The notes beneath the pieces were generated by a model. The model saw nothing but the letters and a program-made list of their open reading frames with translations. It did not search any database and was not told the DNA's origin. A stretch of 64,000 bases of DNA from Odobenus rosmarus divergens (taxonomy: Eukaryota; Chordata; Mammalia; Carnivora; Odobenidae), in assembly GCF_000321225.1 (NCBI RefSeq), contig NW_004450943.1, forward strand, positions 586,283-650,282. The letters are read 5' to 3'. This document shows positions 10,761-20,480 of this stretch, piece by piece. The first letter of the stretch is position 1; every line of letters starts with the position of its first letter. The translations under genes and the position numbers were made by a program.

Positions 10761-11228
10761 ACATACTAACATATAGATGTGAGCCAGGAGCCAGTAAAAG
10801 GGAGACAAGCCACCTCTAGACAGTAAGGGGCTGCTGTTATAAGAGACAAAACTAGCCCTGGTTAAGTAGATAACTCTGTGTCCTATAACTGGAGGATCTG
10901 GTAGGGATCATGCTTTTTTCTGATATGTTCTCAAAAACTGTGTGCCAAAATTCCTTTTGCATAGAGACAGATTAAATACCATACAAGCAGAGGTGTTTGC
11001 TAAAAGGATTACAGAAATCACAGTGCAGATTTCCTGCCAAGATAGTCTACTAAGCTTATATAAGAGAACTTTAGTATATAAGAGAATTTCGGTATAGTCA
11101 AATTGATGAATCTTTTTCTTTAGGATTTATGTATTTGACATGTGGATTTATAAGAGAACCACAGGTACAGAAAGAATATAGATTAAAAAATTCTGTGAAA
11201 AGTAACTTTAAAATACATAGCCAAGTTT
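10761..11228. other. Unclassified sequence with an L1-like 70-bp segment
   Basis: Mostly unrecognised. Positions 11085-11153 repeat, with few mismatches, the L1 segment at about 8008-8075 ('gatgaatctttttcttta' to 'gacatgtggatttataag'). Confidence 0.5.
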
Positions 11229-11290
11229 GAAAGAAAGAAAGAGAAAGAGAGAGAGAGAAACAAAGAAAGAAAGAAAGAAAAGAAAAGAAG
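11229..11290. repeat. GA/GAAA purine-rich simple repeat
   Basis: GAAA and GA units on the plus strand, one strand pure purine over about 60 bases. Confidence 0.9.
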
Positions 11291-12009
11291 TGGAAATTTC
11301 TATAAATCCCAAATAAGACAAAAATCAGAGTCCATGTTCATTTTGGGGTCTGGAATTTGGGCTTGCCTGGGGAAGAGAGTTTAGACCCAGGCCTCAGAAA
11401 AGAGCTTTCCTGTCCTTGAACAGAGACCATCTTCCCACGATCCTAGGATTCTACCCTAAGCAAGCGGCCCCTAAGAAGAATGGCCCACAATAGTTCTCAT
11501 TCATCACCTAATTTTTCACTCATAACCAAAGTCCAGCAGACCAATGAGGAAAACTGTAGCATGCATGAAAAATGACCAAGATAACAAATCAAACTGGTCC
11601 AGGGGAAGCAGAAACAACTCAGAGAACAGTAGAAGGTTTTTAAAATCCCAGTGAATTTCCTTAGAGAGATTTGAGAAGATGCTGAAGCTGCAAAGTAAGT
11701 TTAGGCTGCTATGATGAAGGAGCAACTAAGAAACAAGAAAGAAATCTTGGGATTTAAAAATAGGATTGTGAAAATTACAAGTGCTATAGAATAGCTGAAA
11801 GAAAAAGAAATCTGCAAAGTAAAACAAAAGACAAATGGAAAGCATGAGGAAAAAGTCAACAGAAATTATTTTTATAATGTGTATTGTATATCTGACACAT
11901 ATGAAATAATACATGTAACATAGATATAAGTTATGACAATTACATGAACACCAGTGAGTCCAACTCAAGCAGAGCATCACCAATCTGCTTATTCCTGCTC
12001 TATTCCCAC
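11291..12009. other. Unique intergenic sequence
   Basis: No gene, RNA or repeat recognised. The open frames on the minus strand here are AT-driven and have no motif. Confidence 0.45.
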
Positions 12010-12155
12010 TGCCTGCCTCCCAACTAGAGTTAAGCGCAATTGTGAATTTTATGACCTTGTTTTTGAAATTTTTTTTTTTGTACATATGAATGTATCCTTA
12101 AACAATAGTTTTACTTGTTTTTAAACCTAATAAAAATGGCCTCATACTGACAGAT
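12010..12155 (-). mobile_element. Small old L1M 3' fragment
   Basis: 'gttaagcgcaattgtgaattttatgacc', 'tacatatgaatgtatccttaaacaatag', 'aataaaaatggcctcatactgac' follow the antisense L1M 3'UTR pattern. Short and diverged. Confidence 0.55.
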
Positions 12156-12189
12156 TTGTGAGGAGGGATAGATAGATATAAGGCTAGAT

Positions 12190-12420
12190 TGAGAGGCTGC
12201 AAAGCACAGAGATTAAAGGTAGGACTGTCATTTCATGCCCTATCACTTCCACGCTGGTAAAGCCACACAAGTTGCTTACTTAGAGACTCAGCTTCCTCAT
12301 CTGCAAAATGGAGGTCAGAGGGGTGTCATGACGATTGAATGAAGTAATACACATACAATGCTTAGAATGAGGCTGTCACAGAGTAACTGCTATGTGAATA
12401 TTTACCATCATCATTATTGT
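12190..12420 (+). mobile_element. MIR SINE, sense
   Basis: Sense MIR: 'aagcacagagattaaaggtagg', 'aagttgcttacttagagactcagcttcctcatctgcaaaatgg', 'attgaatgaagtaatac', 'tgcttagaatgaggctgtcac'. Nearly full length. Confidence 0.88.
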
Positions 12421-12429
12421 ACTGTACTT

Positions 12430-13415
12430 TTTTTCTGTGACTGGTTTTTTTTCCACTCAAATTTATGTTTGAAGATTTATCAGTTTTGTTGCATGTAGCT
12501 ACAGTTATTTTCTTCTACTGCGTAACATTGTATCTTTAGAATATGCTGTATTTTACCTTTTCATTCTCCTGTCAATCTACATTTGGGTTGTTTTACTTTT
12601 TTGCTATTAAAATCTGTAATGCTATAAACATTCTTATGCCTGTTTCCTGGTGCATGGATGCCAAAGTCTCTCTAGAACATACATTCTTATGTCCAGGTGT
12701 GGAACTGCTGGGCCATAGCTTCACATAAAACCAAATCACCAAATTGTTTTCTAAAATGATGAACATTTTGCAGGAAATAAAACTTTCCGTTGAGTTACAC
12801 ACTCTTGGTATGGTCAAAATTCCTAATTTTTTCCTCTTCAATGGGAGTAAAATGAAACTTCACTATCATAATTTACACTTCTATACTTTTGAATGAGGTT
12901 AGGTATCTTTCAATATATTCATCATTTGTGTTTCCTATTGTATAAAATCCTGCTTATATGGTTTGCTTATTTTTCTATTATGTTTTGGCTTACTAATCTT
13001 ATTGATTTGTAAGAGTTCTTTATATATTCTAGAAAATGACATTTTGTCAACAGTTTGCTAAGTGACTATCTTTTCCAAGTTTGGGGCTAACCTTTTCACT
13101 TTATTGATAATGTGTTTTGATGACAAGAGGTTCTCAAAGCTAAAATGATCAACTTAATCAATTTTTTAGTCAGCATTTTCTCTATCTTGGGGTAAAAATG
13201 TATCTCCTGCATTTCTGATAAAAGTTCCAAAGTTTTGCCATCACATTTAAGTATAATCCATCAGGGACTTTAAAATATATATATTTAGAGATCTAATTCC
13301 ATTTTATCCATATTCTTTATATGTACACGTATATACGTGTATATATCTCAACATCCTTTATATCATGTTTATGTCTCCGCTCTCCATTGATTGGCAATAC
13401 AAGTATACTAGATTC
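12430..13415 (-). mobile_element. Ancient L1M, 3' section
   Basis: Antisense L1 end: 'cattgtatctttagaatatgctgtattttacc', 'gtccaggtgtggaactgctgggccatagc', 'aaatcaccaaattgttttct', 'gtaagagttctttatatattctag', 'gttctcaaagctaaaatgatcaactt'. First of several pieces of decayed minus-strand L1 running to about 18.6 kb, each separated by a later insertion. Confidence 0.8.
13324..13341. repeat. 18-bp perfect palindrome
   Basis: TACACGTATATACGTGTA equals its own reverse complement. It sits in an AT-rich part of the old L1, so chance or dinucleotide drift is the simplest cause. Confidence 0.9.
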
Positions 13416-13826
13416 TTAGGGCTGCTGTAATAAATTAATCACTTGGTGGCTTAAAAATGACAGAAGTCTATTGTTTCACAGTTCTAGAAAATAGAAGTCA
13501 GAAATCAAGGTGTCAACAAGGTTGGTTCCTCCTAGAGGCTCTGAGGAAGAGATCATCCTTTGCCTCTCTCCTAGCTTTTGTTGGTTGCACACAATCCTTG
13601 GTGTTCCTTGGCTTGTAGATGCACCACTCCAATCTCTGCCGCCATCTCACACTGTCCTCTCCTCTTCTTGAAAGGACACCCAGTACTGGATTTAGGGCCT
13701 AGGATGATTTCCTCTCTAGATCCTTAATTGCATCTGCAAAGACCCTATTTCCAAATCAGGTCACATTCTAAGGTTGTAGGTAGACATGAATTTTGGAGGG
13801 TACACTTAGTCAACCTACAGTGCATC
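13416..13826 (-). mobile_element. MaLR (MST/MLT1-type) solo LTR, antisense
   Basis: 'ttcttagggctgctgtaataaattaatcacttggtggctta', 'cacagttctagaaaatagaagtc', 'tccttggcttgtagatgc', 'aaagaccctatttccaaatcaggtcacattctaagg' mark an antisense MaLR LTR inserted in the old L1. L1 text resumes after 13826. Confidence 0.82.
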
Positions 13827-14245
13827 AATATCAAGAATCCATATAATTAAGTATCTAATTCTGGGCCCTTTCTGTTGTTCCATTCCCCTGTTTTTCTATC
13901 CTTGAACCAATACCACACTGTCTTAATTGCAGATACTTTAATACTTATATAATAATTATTGATATCTGAAAAACAAGTCCCATCTCCTCCTCCTTTTAGA
14001 GTGTTTTGGCTACTCTTGGGGCTTTGTTTATCTATATAAATTGAGGCTTCAGCTTGTCAAATTCCTTTAAAAATCCTGCTGATATTTTTATTGAAATTAT
14101 ACTGAATCTATGGAAAATTGGGGAGAAACTGACATCTTTACATTACTGGGTCCTCCAATACATAAATATGATGTATCTCTCCCTTCGTTTCAGCTTCCTT
14201 TAACATTTTTCAATAATGTACTATATTTTCTCCCATACCTTTTTT
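13827..14245 (-). mobile_element. Ancient L1M, continued
   Basis: Antisense ORF2: 'ccattcccctgtttttctatccttgaaccaataccacactgtcttaatt', 'gttttggctactcttggggctttg', 'ctgaatctatggaaaattggggagaaactgacatc', 'atatgatgtatctctccctt'. Order fits the L1 body interrupted by the LTR. Confidence 0.85.
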
Positions 14246-14420
14246 CAGTAAGCTTTTCACTGTGGAATAATTTTAGATTCACAGAAAAGTAGCAAAAATA
14301 ATACAGAAGATCTAGTGGCTCAGGTGGCTTCCCCTAATGTCAACATCTTACATACATCTTTTGTTAGATTTATTTATGAGTAACTTATATATTATGTTGC
14401 TGTTATAAATGGTGAGACAT
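14246..14420 (-). mobile_element. L1M 3'UTR-like insertion
   Basis: Breaks the ORF2 order with 3'UTR-like text: 'ttttcactgtggaataattttagattcacagaaaagt', 'ttcccctaatgtcaacatcttacatac'. Probably a separate small L1 copy nested in the older one. Confidence 0.55.
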
Positions 14421-14439
14421 AATCCACATGGTTCAGCAA

Positions 14440-14640
14440 CCAAATAATAGGAGTCTCCAAAAATGAAAACAGAAGGGAAGAAATTATCAAAGAATAAAAT
14501 TTCTAAACACTGAAGAGGCAGCAACCTTTAAATTGAAAGAGCGCACTCAGTCCTAAGCAAGATGAACAAAAAGTAGAATTTCACCTAGGCCCTTCCTTGT
14601 GAAATTTCAGAACTCCAAGGAAAAGAGAAGCCCTTAAAAG
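14440..14640 (+). mobile_element. HAL1/L1M ORF1-like fragment
   Basis: 'aagatgaacaaaaagtagaatttcacctagg', 'tccttgtgaaatttcagaactccaaggaaaagagaagcccttaaaagc' follow the sense HAL1/L1M ORF1 pattern, opposite to the surrounding L1. Coordinates approximate. Confidence 0.5.
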
Positions 14641-14759
14641 CTGTATAAGGTTGTTTACTTTAAAATGTGTTATCCTGGAGAGTAGCTACTACATAGAACT
14701 CCGAGTCTCTGTGTTGAGTTTTTCCTTCTAAAAACACAATCTCCTTTTATGCCCTCAGT

Positions 14760-15335
14760 AGTTCTGAAGTGTTCTCATGTATGTCTTGCATATTTCCTGC
14801 TAAGTCTATTCCTAGGTGGCTTATATTTTTATTGTTATTTACATTACAAATTGAAATTTTTTTCTCATATTTTCTGGTTACCATTGGTGTAGAAAAGCTA
14901 TTGATTTTTGTTTTCATTTATCCATATACAGTCACTTACTAAACTCATTACTTCAATAAACCTTAGTTAAATCTGTAGTGTTTTCCTATTAGATAATTAT
15001 ATAATCTGCAAACAATGACAATTTTGTCCTTCTTAGCTCTCTTGTTGCTTTTTCTTTTCTTATTACTCTAGCTGGAACATTCCAAAAAAATTTAATAATA
15101 ATAATGGTGGGAGTACGCTTGTCACTACTTTTTACCTGTAATATTGCACTCTTAAAAAGTACCTTTAGTTTCAGAGTCTCTATCATCTTAGAAATAGATG
15201 ACTCTTAACATATCTTTGGCATTAATTGAAATGGTCTGTTTAACCTTTTAATTTAATGAATTTAATCAAAATATTCCAACTATTGAATCATCTTTACATT
15301 TCTGGTGTAAATCCTACATAATTCAAGTGTGCTAT
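14760..15335 (-). mobile_element. Ancient L1M ORF2, continued
   Basis: 'cttgcatatttcctgctaagtctattcctagg', 'aaaagctattgatttttgttttcatttatccatatac', 'tttatcaa'-type and 'ctgcaaacaatgacaattttg' segments keep the antisense ORF2 order. The preceding 120 bases are unclear. Confidence 0.75.
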
Positions 15336-15700
15336 GAACTCAGTTATGTCTTCCCCAACTTCCTAAATTGAAGCCCTAACCTCCATTGTGATGGTATTGG
15401 GAGATGGGTCCTCTGGGAGCTAAACAGGTTTAGATGAGATCCTGAGGGTCAGGCCCTCATAAGGGGATTAGTGCCCTTATAAGAAGAAACACCACAGAAT
15501 TTGCTCTCTTATTCTCCTTACCATGTGAAGACCTATAAAGAAGATGGTCATCTATAAGACAGGAAGAGAGCTCTCACCAAAAACAGATCATGATGGCATC
15601 TTGATCTCGAACTTTAAGCCTCCAAAACTGTGAGAAAAACTTTGTTTTTTAAGCTACCCAGTCTCTGGTATTTTGTTAAGACAGCCCTGGCTAAGAACTC
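15336..15700 (+). mobile_element. MaLR (MST/MLT1-type) LTR, sense
   Basis: 'cctaaattgaagccctaacctccattgtgatggtattggg', 'tcctctgggagctaaacaggtttagatgagatc', 'agtgcccttataagaag', 'cctccaaaactgtgagaaaaac' and 'tacccagtctctggtattttgttaagacagccc' are sense MaLR LTR marks. No retroviral internal region next to it. Confidence 0.85.
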
Positions 15701-16012
15701 CTCCTGCCTGATCGCCTTGAGCTGGCACATCAGTCTCTTCCCACCATTAGACTCTAACTGAAATATTGCTACTTGGGTCTCAAACCTGTCAGTTTTTGGA
15801 ATGGAACTTACATTATTAGCTGCCCTGGTTCTTGGCCCTCAGACTCAGACTGGATTGACACCATTATGTCTCTTGGGCCTTCAGCTTGCTGATTGCAGTT
15901 CTTGGGACCTATCAACCTCCATGACTGTGTGAGCCAATCCCTTATTATAAATGCGTGTGTGTGTGTGTCCTATTGGTTCTGTTTCTATGAAGAACCCTGA
16001 CTAATATAAGAT
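15701..16012 (+). mobile_element. Second LTR-like repeat, 3' part
   Basis: Begins inside an element at 'actcctcctgcctgatcgccttgagctgg' and runs to 'ttggttctgtttctatgaagaaccctgactaata', a common ancient mammalian LTR-like end. Includes (GT)7 near 15955-15968. It abuts the MaLR LTR directly. Subfamily not assigned. Confidence 0.65.
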
Positions 16013-16273
16013 GTATTGCCTTTTTAATACATTCCTGAATTTATTTGCCAGTATTTTATTTATACTCTGTTAACTGTTACTGTTCCTTAGTTTTTGTATA
16101 TATGTATACCACTTTTACTATTAAGCTTTGACACTGGGTTCAGGTCAACCTTGCAAAATTAATTGGAAATTTCACCCTTTTTTTCAATGCTTGGGGCAGT
16201 TTAAAGAGCGAAGAAAGTAGTATATGTTTCTTGCAAGTGTGCTGAAATTTTCTTTAAAAATCATCTGGGCCTA

Positions 16274-16484
16274 GGGCCACCTGTGTGGTTCAATTAGTTA
16301 AACGTCCAACTCTTGGTTTCAGCTGAGGTCATGATCTCAAGGGTCATGAGATTGAGCCCCATGTCAGGCTCCTCACTCAGAGGAGGGTCTGTTTGAAGAT
16401 TTTCTCCCTCTGCCCCTCCCCCCTTCCCCTCCCTTCCTCCTTCCCTCTAAATAAACAAACAAATAAATAAATCTTTTCTAAAAA
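16274..16484 (+). mobile_element. Can-SINE, first of a pair
   Basis: Older-type head ('ggtttcagctgaggtcatgatctcaagggtcatgagattgagcc'), CT-rich middle and AAACAAATAAAT tail. Upstream target text AAAAATCATCTGGGCCTA is at 16256-16273; a partial copy AAATCATCT follows the tail at 16485-16493. Confidence 0.93.
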
Positions 16485-16493
16485 AAATCATCT

Positions 16494-16683
16494 AAGGGCA
16501 TCTGGGTGGCGCTGTCAGTTAAGCATCCGACCCTTGGTTTTGCTTCAGGTCATGATCTCAGGGTCATGACACTGAGCCCTGTGTCAGGCTCTGCACTCAG
16601 TGGGGAGTCTGGTTCAGATTCTCTCTCCCTCTGCCCCTCCCTCCTGTTCTCTCTCTCTCTAACATAAATAAACAAATCTTTAA
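16494..16683 (+). mobile_element. Can-SINE, second of a pair
   Basis: Same orientation and older-type head as its neighbour. It ends at the third copy of the target, AAAAATCATCTGGGCCTGG (16684-16702). The two SINEs therefore occupy one target site in tandem. Confidence 0.93.
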
Positions 16684-17055
16684 AAAAATCATCTGGGCCT
16701 GGCATGCTTATTTTGAAAAATTCTGTGGCAGTTTTTAAAATTATTATTTCTTCCACTTATTTTTCCACTTAGATTTTCATCTTTTTTTAATCAATTTTGG
16801 TAATTTTTTTCATTTCCCCAGAAAATCATCCATTTTATCTAGAGGTTTATTAGGATCAGGTTGTACCTGGTGTTTTCTTCAAAAATTTGTTCATCTCATC
16901 TTTTTACATGGTGATATTCCTTAATATTGTGTATTTATGTGAACTTTCTTTTCTACCACCCTTATCACAGGTTTGTATATCTGGTTAAATTTGTATAACT
17001 GGTTGAGTTTATATAAAATGATATTTAATAAAATTAATTTTTGCCTTTTTTTCTA

Positions 17056-18362
17056 ATGGGGGGCAGTTTGAAGTACAATTGACATACAATGTTATATTAG
17101 TTTCAGATGTACAACATAGTGATTTGACAATCCTATACATTATTCAATGCTCACCACAAGTGTAGTCACCATCCATCACCATACAATGTTATAACAATAT
17201 TATTTACTACATTCCTTAGGCTGTGCTTTCCACCTCTATGAGTTGGTACCTCTTAACCCTGTTCACCCATTTTGCCCATCCCCCACCACTCCTCTGACAA
17301 TCACCAGTTTGCTCTCTGTATCTAAGAGTCTGTTTGCTTTCTGCTTGTTTGTTCTTTTGTTTTGTTTTTTAGATTCCATGTATAAGTGAAATCATATGAT
17401 ATCTGTTTTTTCTGGCTGACTTATTTCCCTTAGCATAATACCCTCTAGATCCATCCATGTTGTTGCAAATGTCAAGATCTCATCCTTTTTTATGGCCGAG
17501 TAATAATCCATTATATATGTATACACCACATCTTCTTTATCCATTCATCTATGGATGGACTTTGGGTTGCTTTCACATCTTGGCTATTGTAAATAATGCT
17601 GCAGTAAACATAGTATTGTATATATCTTTTCATTTTCATGTGGGTAAATACCCAGTAGTGGAATTACTGGATCATATGGTATTTCTATTTTTAATTTTTG
17701 AGGAACTTCCATACTGTTTTCCACAGTGGTTGCACCAATTTATGTTCCCACCAACAGTGTATGACTGTTCCCTTTTCTCCACATCTTTCCCAACAGTTGT
17801 TTTTTCTTCTTTTTGATACTAGCCGTTTTGACATGTGTGAAGTGATATCTTCACTGTGGTTTTGATTTGCATTTCCAAGGTGATCTGTGATGTTGAGCAT
17901 CTTTTCATCTGTGTGTTAGTGTTGGAAAAATGTCTATTCAGGTCCTCTGCCCATTTTTTAATTGGATTGTTTGTGGGGTTTTTTGGTGTTGAGTTGTATA
18001 AGTTCTTTATATATTTTGGACATTAACCCCTTATCATATATGTCATTTGCAAATATCTTCTTTCAATCAGATTGCCCTTTTGTTTTGTTGATGGTTTCCC
18101 TTTCTGTGAAAAAGCTTTTTATTTTGGTTTAGTCCCAATAGTTTATTTATTTTTTTGTTTCTCTTGCCTGAGGAGACATAAATACATTGCCAAGGCTTAT
18201 ATCTGAGAGATTACTGCATATGTTTTCTTTTGGAAGTTTTATGGCTTCAGGTCTCACATTTATATCTTTAATCCATGTTGAGTTTATTTTTGTGTGTGGT
18301 GTCAGAAAGTGGCTCAAATTCATTCATTTCCATGTAGTTGTCCAGTTTTCCCAACACCATTT
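17056..18362 (-). mobile_element. L1MA-type 3' end and ORF2 end
   Basis: Well-preserved antisense L1 from the 3'UTR ('gaagtacaattgacatacaatgttatattagtttcagatg') through 'gattccatgtataagtgaaatcatatgat', 'agatccatccatgttgttgcaaatg', 'tacccagtagtggaattactggatcatatgg', 'ttaattggattgtttgtgggg' to 'ttgtccagttttcccaacaccat'. Stops and shifts in all frames. It cuts the more decayed L1 around it. Confidence 0.92.
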
Positions 18363-18630
18363 TCTATTTTTTCTATTCTTAATGGTTTCTTTTTTTAATT
18401 TCTCACTAATTTTTGCCCTTGTTTTCCTTCTCCTTATTTTTTCCAGTTAAGCTTTCTGCCCTTTTTCTAATTTCTATAATTGAAAACTGATATTCTTTTC
18501 AAACTTTGTCACTTTCGAAAGCATTTCTAGTTCTATTTAGGTCTATGGATTTGCCATAAATTCACACTTGGTCATATCCCATAGATTTTGACTTATAATA
18601 TTCTCTTGGTTGTTAATTCCTCAATAGACT
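18363..18630 (-). mobile_element. Ancient L1M ORF2, last piece
   Basis: After the younger L1, antisense ORF2 text resumes: 'cttttctaatttctataattg', 'gcatttctagttctatttaggtctatggatttgcc', 'catagattttgacttataatattctcttgg'. Confidence 0.65.
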
Positions 18631-19043
18631 GCACAGAACTAACTTTAGAAAAGTTAGAAAATGCTTGAAAAATTCTAAGGGGAGAAAAGAAAAATATTAT
18701 GGATAGCTGTTTAGAAGGGGAATGGGGGTAAGGAATTGGGAGATGGGCAAGGAGAAAGGGAGAAAAATACATAAATCATTACCTCAATTTATGCTAAATG
18801 AGTAAAATTTCTGGCCATATTTGAGGTCTTGATTTTAATCACTTCTTATTCCATGGAAACACTTCTTTTCAGGCTATGTCTGGTTTGAGAATCTTAATGA
18901 ATTCGTCTAAGAATCTTTCCCTGTTGCCTCCTAATTTGAAGGGTACAGAAAACCCTTGGGATGTAAACTCTTTCTCAAAATTTTTTAGATGCTGCTCAAA
19001 TATTTTCTGGTATTTAGTATTTCAGATGAAAAGCCCAGTGATT
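18631..19043. other. Unclassified sequence
   Basis: No repeat, gene or RNA recognised. Confidence 0.4.
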
Positions 19044-19057
19044 TTATTTTCCTTTTT

Positions 19058-19234
19058 TTTTTAAGATTTTATTTATTTATTCATGAGAGAGAGAGAGAGA
19101 GAGAGGCAGAGGCAGAGGGAGAAGCAGGCTCCCCACAGAGCAGGGAGCCCAATGTGGGACTTGATCCCAGGACTCTGGGATCATGATCTGAGCTGAAGTC
19201 AGACACTTAACTGACTGAGCCACCCAGGCATTCC
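19058..19234 (-). mobile_element. Can-SINE, first of an antisense pair
   Basis: Tail 'aagattttatttatttattcatgag', GA tract, 'gaagcaggctccccacag', to 'gccacccaggcattcc'. Target 14-mer TTATTTTCCTTTTT flanks it at 19044-19057 and 19235-19248. Confidence 0.95.
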
Positions 19235-19248
19235 TTATTTTCCTTTTT

Positions 19249-19459
19249 AGAAAAGATTTTTATTTATTTATTTATTTGACAGAGAGAGAGAGAGTGAGAG
19301 CAAGAGAGAGAGAGCACACGTGCACAAACAGGCAGAGCGACAGACAGAGGGAGAGGGAGAAGCAGGCTCCCAACTGAGCAGAGAGCCCAACATGGGGCTC
19401 CTGGGATCATGACCTGAGCCAAAGGCAGATGCTTAACCGACTAAGCCATGGGGCACCCC
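19249..19459 (-). mobile_element. Can-SINE, second of an antisense pair
   Basis: Starts right after the middle target copy and ends at a third copy (TTTATTTTCCTTTA, from 19460). Same orientation as its neighbour, with a different middle region, so it is a separate insertion. Confidence 0.95.
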
Positions 19460-19472
19460 TTTATTTTCCTTT

Positions 19473-20129
19473 ATGTGTTTTCTTCCGATCGTATATTTGA
19501 GGGTGGGTTTTCATTCTTGAAATTTAAAAATTTCACCAGAACTTTCAAGTTTCAATTACAAAACAGGCTTCAAATTATTCTTTTTTTATAAACGTAATGT
19601 TCTCTTTAATCTCATTATAATTTAAGATTTTCTTATATTTGCTCCTATATCTTGGTTCTAATCAATATCAAAATGTACTTCTGGCCTTGTTGCCTGTTTC
19701 TGTGATTATAAGTCTTTTCATAACTTTAGTGACATTTTGTTTGCCCATTCTCATGGGGAAGGAAAGTTTGTTTGTCTAGTATTGTGAGTTCAGATGGGCT
19801 CCATCACAGCTCCAGAATAACTTGTTTCTATTAATTTAGTCTCAGACATTGTGAACATTTTTATTTCCTGGACTTTCATGGTAACACTTGAAGGAACAGT
19901 TGGCCACAAAAAGTATGGTAGAGAGCTGCTTCTCCAGGGGTTTCTTTGCTATGTGGTGTGGAGTGCTCCAAAGACTCATAAAAGTTATTTTTCAGTGGCA
20001 TGACTGAAGTTCTCGAGACTCTACTGGTCCCTGCAGAAGTCAACTGGCACTACTTACATACCACCCATACCAGCAGGTGGCTAGGGATGCATCCCATGGT
20101 CAGTAGCTTAGAAAATATCCTCATTCATT
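19473..20129. other. Unclassified AT-rich sequence
   Basis: No clear family. The AT-rich 19560-19745 part has an L1-like look but no landmark I trust. Confidence 0.4.
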
Positions 20130-20480
20130 TATGAAATATTTTATAAGCAACCACAACATAGAAGTTACTGGGTTAGATGAGATACAGCAGTGATTAAAAG
20201 AGACATCATACTAGCCCTTTCAGTAGCGGAGACAGACACAAACAAGTAATTATTCAACTCATTTAAATATATATATATTTAATTCTGGAGCTCAAGGGAG
20301 AGTTCTTGGATGAAGACATAAATTTGGAAGTCACTAAGTTATAAGTAATCAAGTTTATGAGAGTGGATGCTATTACCTAAGTGGAGAGTACCAAATGAAA
20401 AATAAGGAAGCTAGGACTAAGATTTAAGGAATATTAACCTTTAGAAGTATGATAGAGAAGGGTAAATCAGAAACTAAGAA
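20130..20480. repeat. Possible ancient interspersed repeat
   Basis: The order 'tcatttatgaaatattttataagcaacc', 'gttactgggttagatgagatacagcagtgattaaaagagacatcat', 'agacagacacaaacaagtaattat', 'gagctcaagggag' resembles a common ancient mammalian repeat describing the same word order at 50.5, 43.4 and 53.1 kb. Family not named. Confidence 0.45.

Larger units (their letters stand above)
16013..17055 (-). mobile_element. Ancient L1M ORF2, continued, with SINE pair
   Basis: 'gatgtattgcctttttaatac' to 'tttctttaaaaa' and again after 16684 'ttttgaaaaattctgtggcag', 'ttcatttccccagaaaatcatccattttatctagagg' follow antisense ORF2. Two SINEs sit at one target within it. Confidence 0.7.

Noticed and set aside
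11229..11290. Regular repeats that might suggest a CRISPR-like array
   Set aside because: Simple GAAA/GA microsatellite with no spacers; the genome is mammalian.
13324..13341. 18-bp palindrome as a regulatory site
   Set aside because: It lies in decayed AT-rich L1 text with alternating dinucleotides, so chance or slippage is enough.
15336..16012. Possible provirus from two adjoining LTRs
   Set aside because: The two LTR-like pieces are of different types, directly abutting, with no gag, pol or env text between them.
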